Shown: piece by piece, positions 61,149 through 64,000 of the stretch
Layout: the number at the start of each line of letters is the position of its first letter
How positions within the stretch are numbered: the first letter of the stretch is position 1
NCBI RefSeq assembly: GCF_000423225.1
Contig: NZ_AUHO01000007.1
Span: 496,001 to 560,000 of the forward strand
Origin: Kaistia adipata DSM 17808
GTDB taxonomy: Bacteria > Pseudomonadota > Alphaproteobacteria > Rhizobiales > Kaistiaceae
Length of the DNA stretch: 64,000 bases
Reading direction: 5' to 3'
Notes under the pieces: generated by a model
Database searches by the model: none
Seen by the model: only the letters and a program-made list of their open reading frames with translations
What the model was told of the DNA's origin: nothing
Position numbers and translations under genes: made by a program

Positions 61149-62183
61149 ATGTCCGCCCATACGTCTACGGAATCGCGCGCGGACCCCACCCAGTCCCGGT
61201 CACGTCAGCTGATCGTTCGCATTGCGGCCCTGCGCGCCTGGCTGTTCCTCGCCCTGCTCTTGATCTTCTTCGAGACCTGGTCGCGCATAAGCTACGGTCA
61301 GACCTTCCTGTTCTCGGCCTACAACGCCCAGTCGATCGCGATCTTCGCCGTCGCGCCGCTGCTGCTGGCACTCGGATCGACCTTCGTCATCATATCCGGT
61401 GGCATCGACCTCTCGGTCGGCTTCATCATGGGCCTTGCCGCGGTCATCGCGGCGCACGCCACCAATCTCGCCGGCCATTCGCTGCCGCCCTTCGCGGCGA
61501 TGCTGGTCGGCATCCTGGCCGGCCTCGTGGTCGCGCTCGGGCCGGGTTACGTCAACGGCTTCCTGATCTCGAAGCTGAAGGTTCCGCCCTTCATCGGCAC
61601 GCTCGGCATGTTCGGCGTGGCGCGCGGCGTCGCCTTCCTGCTCGCCGGCGGTACCACCGTCCCGGTCGCCAATGCCTGGTTCGCCTCGCTCGGCAATGGC
61701 CGCCTGTTCGGCGTGCCTGTTGTCGTGATCATCACCGTGCTCTTCGTCCTGCTGATGCACTACCTGCTGTCGCAGACGCGGTTTGGCCAGCACACCTACG
61801 CCATCGGCGCCAACGAACAGGCGGCGATCCGCTCCGGCATCAACGTGCCGCGCCATATCCGCCGGCTCTATCTGCTCTCGGCCTTCTGCGCCGGCCTCGG
61901 CGGCGTCCTCTACGCCGCGCGCTTCACGGCAGGCGCGGCGCAGGCGGGCGAGCCGCTGCTGCTCGATTCGATCGCCGCGGTGGTGATCGGCGGCGCCAGC
62001 CTGTTCGGCGGTTCCGGCACCATCCTGGGCACGGTCGCCGGCGCGCTGGTCATCGCCGTCATCCAGTACGGGCTCGTCTTCATCAATGTCGAGCCGTTCT
62101 GGCAGTTCGTCGCCGTCGGCGTCGTCATCATCATCTCGGTGCTGGTCGACCAGACGCAGCGCAAGCTCGGTGGGGATCGCTAG
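61149..62183 (+). CDS. Sugar ABC transporter permease (FrcC/RbsC type)
   Basis: A 344-residue CUT2 permease with ~10 membrane segments. Motifs: FVIISGGIDLSVGFIMGL, KVPPFIGTLGMFGVARG and 'LLLDSIAAVVIGGASLFGG'. The ATG at 61149 is used. Its stop is 2 nt before the ATPase ATG (a GTG at 62183 would overlap), so translation is coupled. Confidence 0.9.
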   Translation: MSAHTSTESRADPTQSRSRQLIVRIAALRAWLFLALLLIFFETWSRISYGQTFLFSAYNAQSIAIFAVAPLLLALGSTFVIISGGIDLSVGFIMGLAAVIAAHATNLAGHSLPPFAAMLVGILAGLVVALGPGYVNGFLISKLKVPPFIGTLGMFGVARGVAFLLAGGTTVPVANAWFASLGNGRLFGVPVVVIITVLFVLLMHYLLSQTRFGQHTYAIGANEQAAIRSGINVPRHIRRLYLLSAFCAGLGGVLYAARFTAGAAQAGEPLLLDSIAAVVIGGASLFGGSGTILGTVAGALVIAVIQYGLVFINVEPFWQFVAVGVVIIISVLVDQTQRKLGGDR

Positions 62184-62185
62184 TG

Positions 62186-62962
62186 ATGTCCGTGCAAGCT
62201 CAGACGCAATCCCAGCCGCACGCCGCCGAGCCGATCCTCGACGTCCGCTCCGTCTCCAAGCGCTTCGGCGGCGTCGAGGCCCTGAAGGGCGTGTCGATGT
62301 CGCTCTATCCGGGCGAGGTCGTGGCGCTTGCCGGCGACAACGGCGCCGGCAAGTCGACCCTGATCAAGACGATCTCGGGCGTGCATGGCCCGGACGGCGG
62401 CGAGATCCGCTTCGCCGGCGAGACCGTGCATTTCGCAACGCCGGAGGCGGCGCGGGCGCATGGCATCGAGACGATCTACCAGGACCTCGCGCTTGCCGAT
62501 AATCTGTCGATCGGCGCCAACATCTTCCTCGGCCGCGAGCCGATGAAGCGCGTCCTCGGCTTCATCCCCGTGCTCGACCGCCCGGCGATGGCGAAGGCGG
62601 CGAAGGAGACGATGGCGCGGCTCGATTTCCACGTGAACCGGCTCGACGCGCCGGTCGGCCGCTTCTCCGGCGGCCAGCGCCAGGCCGTCGCGATCGGCCG
62701 GGCGATCTACTGGAACGCCCGCGTCCTGATCATGGACGAGCCGACGGCGGCGCTCGGCGTGCCCGAGCAGCGCAAGGTCGTCTCGCTGATCCAGAACCTG
62801 AAGGCGCAGGGGCGTGCGATCATCTTCATCTCGCACAACCTCCAGGACATCTTCGCCGTCGCCGACCGCATCGTCGTGCTACGGCGCGGCGCGCTGGCCG
62901 GCGAACGCAAGATCGCCGAGACCAACCATGACGAGATCGTCAAGCTCATGGTCGGTGGTTGA
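62186..62962 (+). CDS. Sugar ABC transporter ATP-binding protein (FrcA type, single ABC domain)
   Basis: A 258-residue ATPase with one ABC domain, as in FrcA of rhizobial fructose importers and unlike the double RbsA proteins at 31731 and 51992. Walker A GDNGAGKST, Q-loop IYQDLALAD, signature FSGGQRQAVAIGRAI, Walker B VLIMDEPTAALGV, H-loop ISHNL. It completes the importer and works as a homodimer. The SorC regulator is convergent 19 nt later. Confidence 0.9.
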   Translation: MSVQAQTQSQPHAAEPILDVRSVSKRFGGVEALKGVSMSLYPGEVVALAGDNGAGKSTLIKTISGVHGPDGGEIRFAGETVHFATPEAARAHGIETIYQDLALADNLSIGANIFLGREPMKRVLGFIPVLDRPAMAKAAKETMARLDFHVNRLDAPVGRFSGGQRQAVAIGRAIYWNARVLIMDEPTAALGVPEQRKVVSLIQNLKAQGRAIIFISHNLQDIFAVADRIVVLRRGALAGERKIAETNHDEIVKLMVGG

Positions 62963-62981
62963 TGCAGCTTCTGGAGGGTGC

Positions 62982-63872
62982 CTAGGCGCCCTCCAGCACC
63001 GCCTGCGCGGTGCGCACGTCGGTGACGAGCGCATTGACGAGGCCGGCGCGGATGGCGCCCCGGATGGCGGGGACCTTGCGCGTCGAAACGGCGACGCCGA
63101 TGACGAGCGGCGTCGCGCGCAGCTGTTCCGGCGTGACGGCGATCAGCCGGCTTTCCCCTTCCCAGGGAACCAGCGCGCCCTCGACGTCGAAATAGTGCCG
63201 CACAACGTCGCCGGCGGCATGCGCCAGCGCCTGCTCGTGCGGCGTCGCCGACGAGGCGCCTTCGGCGGTGTGGGTGAGGCCGATGCCGACGAGGGCCGCG
63301 TCGAGCCGTTCCCAGAGCGCGACGTTCTCGTGGATGATCGGATCGCTCAGGAAGGCGTCGCGGGATTCCGGCGAGGGCAGGTAGGGCGCGTGGATGAAGC
63401 GCGGCGTGCCCCTGAGCTGCTCGGCGGCGAGGCGGACGAATTCGTTGATCTGGAAATGCGGCGCCGATTGCTGCATGCCGCCGGTCGCCGGGACCGTGAT
63501 GACGCCCTCGATTTCCGGCAGGCCGGCCTCGATCACGGCGCGCACGGCCCGACCCCAGCCGATCGCCAGCACGCTGTCGCGCCGAAGCCCGGCCTCGCGC
63601 AGCATCTGGCCGACCGGGCCGGCGAGCGCGGCGAGGAGATTGGCCTCGGGCGCCTCGACCACGGCCGCATGCTTCAGGCCGAGCTTTTGCACCAGGCGCT
63701 GGTTCAGTTCCTCCGGCGTCTCGATGTCGGGGATCTCGATCCGGACGATGCCTTCCTCGCGCGCCCGGCGCAGCAGGCGCGAGATCGTCGGCGCCGAGAC
63801 GTTCAGCCGGCGCGCGATCTCGACCTGCGAGAGGTCCGCCTCGTAGTGCAGCTTGGCGACCGTGTGCAGCAT
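62982..63872 (-). CDS. SorC/DeoR-type sugar-binding transcriptional regulator
   Basis: A 296-residue SorC-family regulator. The N-terminal HTH is DLSQVEIARRLNVSAPTISR (residues ~13-32) followed by LLRRAREEGIVRIEI. The C-terminal effector domain has SVLAIGWGRAVRAVIEAG and 'GVAVSTRKVPAIRGAIRAGLVNALVTD' (KVPAIRGAIRAGLVNALVTD in part). Relatives such as EryD and DalR sense polyol intermediates. The ATG at 63872 is the first start after an in-frame stop near 63949. It may control the neighbouring importer. Confidence 0.87.
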   Translation of the reverse strand: MLHTVAKLHYEADLSQVEIARRLNVSAPTISRLLRRAREEGIVRIEIPDIETPEELNQRLVQKLGLKHAAVVEAPEANLLAALAGPVGQMLREAGLRRDSVLAIGWGRAVRAVIEAGLPEIEGVITVPATGGMQQSAPHFQINEFVRLAAEQLRGTPRFIHAPYLPSPESRDAFLSDPIIHENVALWERLDAALVGIGLTHTAEGASSATPHEQALAHAAGDVVRHYFDVEGALVPWEGESRLIAVTPEQLRATPLVIGVAVSTRKVPAIRGAIRAGLVNALVTDVRTAQAVLEGA

Positions 63873-64000
63873 CGCGCGGCTCGCCGAGGCGTCCGGCGAT
63901 GACGAAGGGACCGGCTTGGAGGACAGCTTGAAATTCCTTTCTGAAAGATGTTACATGCATATACGCATCAGCCTGAGGGAGCCACCGGAAACGCGCAGCT

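Overview
The window is high-GC DNA with dense, operon-packed genes, and its gene families are typical of a free-living or plant/soil-associated alphaproteobacterium of the Rhizobiales (Hyphomicrobiales). Examples are a phnGHIJKLMN C-P lyase set with duplicated phnE, many RbsABC/FrcABC-type sugar importers, LacI/GntR/SorC regulators, and palindromic CTCTCCCTCAGGGAGAG intergenic repeats. The genus cannot be fixed from the sequence alone. No rRNA, tRNA, CRISPR, integrase or IS element was recognised.

Layout. (1) 1-10.4 kb: phosphonate uptake (phnD end, phnE1, phnE2), then divergent phnF and phnG-H-I-J-(GNAT)-K-L-M-N, with a palindromic operator between phnF and phnG. (2) 10.4-16.6 kb: repeats, a GNAT enzyme, an SDR, and a signalling pair made of a hybrid histidine kinase and a PleD-like diguanylate cyclase. 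(3) 16.7-24.5 kb: an ABC sugar importer with a rhamnose-mutarotase-like protein, an enolase-superfamily enzyme, a GntR/FCD regulator, a glutamine-amidotransferase-like protein and a LacI regulator. (4) 24.7-38.3 kb: nucleoside and methylthioribose salvage (cytidine deaminase, mtnD, mtnB, mtnK, adenine deaminase), together with two closely related sugar-binding proteins, an RbsAC-type importer and a beta-propeller protein. (5) 38.3-39.3 kb: a tandem array of five tiny minus-strand genes for 29-33-residue peptides. They share a conserved leader with a Y-x-x-P-x-L motif and have variable, partly Cys-paired C-termini, so they look like RiPP precursors. This is the most unusual feature of the window. 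(6) 39.4-53.5 kb: a polyol/sugar catabolic cluster (FGGY kinase, Zn dehydrogenase, LacI regulator, Gfo/Idh oxidoreductase, isomerase, DUF4432 protein, SDR, CaiB-type CoA-transferase, enoyl-CoA hydratase, RbsC/RbsB/RbsA importer). (7) 53.6-57.5 kb: a PAS-GGDEF cyclase, a small membrane protein plus HlyD-like pair, and a decayed AI-2E-family transporter. (8) 57.6-63.9 kb: a LacI regulator, a ribitol-2-dehydrogenase-like SDR, an FrcBCA-type importer and a SorC regulator, probably for ribitol or a similar polyol.

How the parts fit. Most of the window is scavenging machinery. Phosphonates are imported and cleaved for phosphate. Methylthioribose and adenine from S-adenosylmethionine by-products are imported or recycled. 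Several sugars and polyols are taken up by ABC importers, each beside its own regulator and first catabolic enzymes. The peptide array sits between the adenine deaminase and the FGGY kinase with no recognisable modification enzyme beside it, so any maturation enzymes must be encoded elsewhere.

All family assignments come from reading motifs and remembered family features. No database search was run. Substrate assignments of transporters and dehydrogenases are inferences from context.
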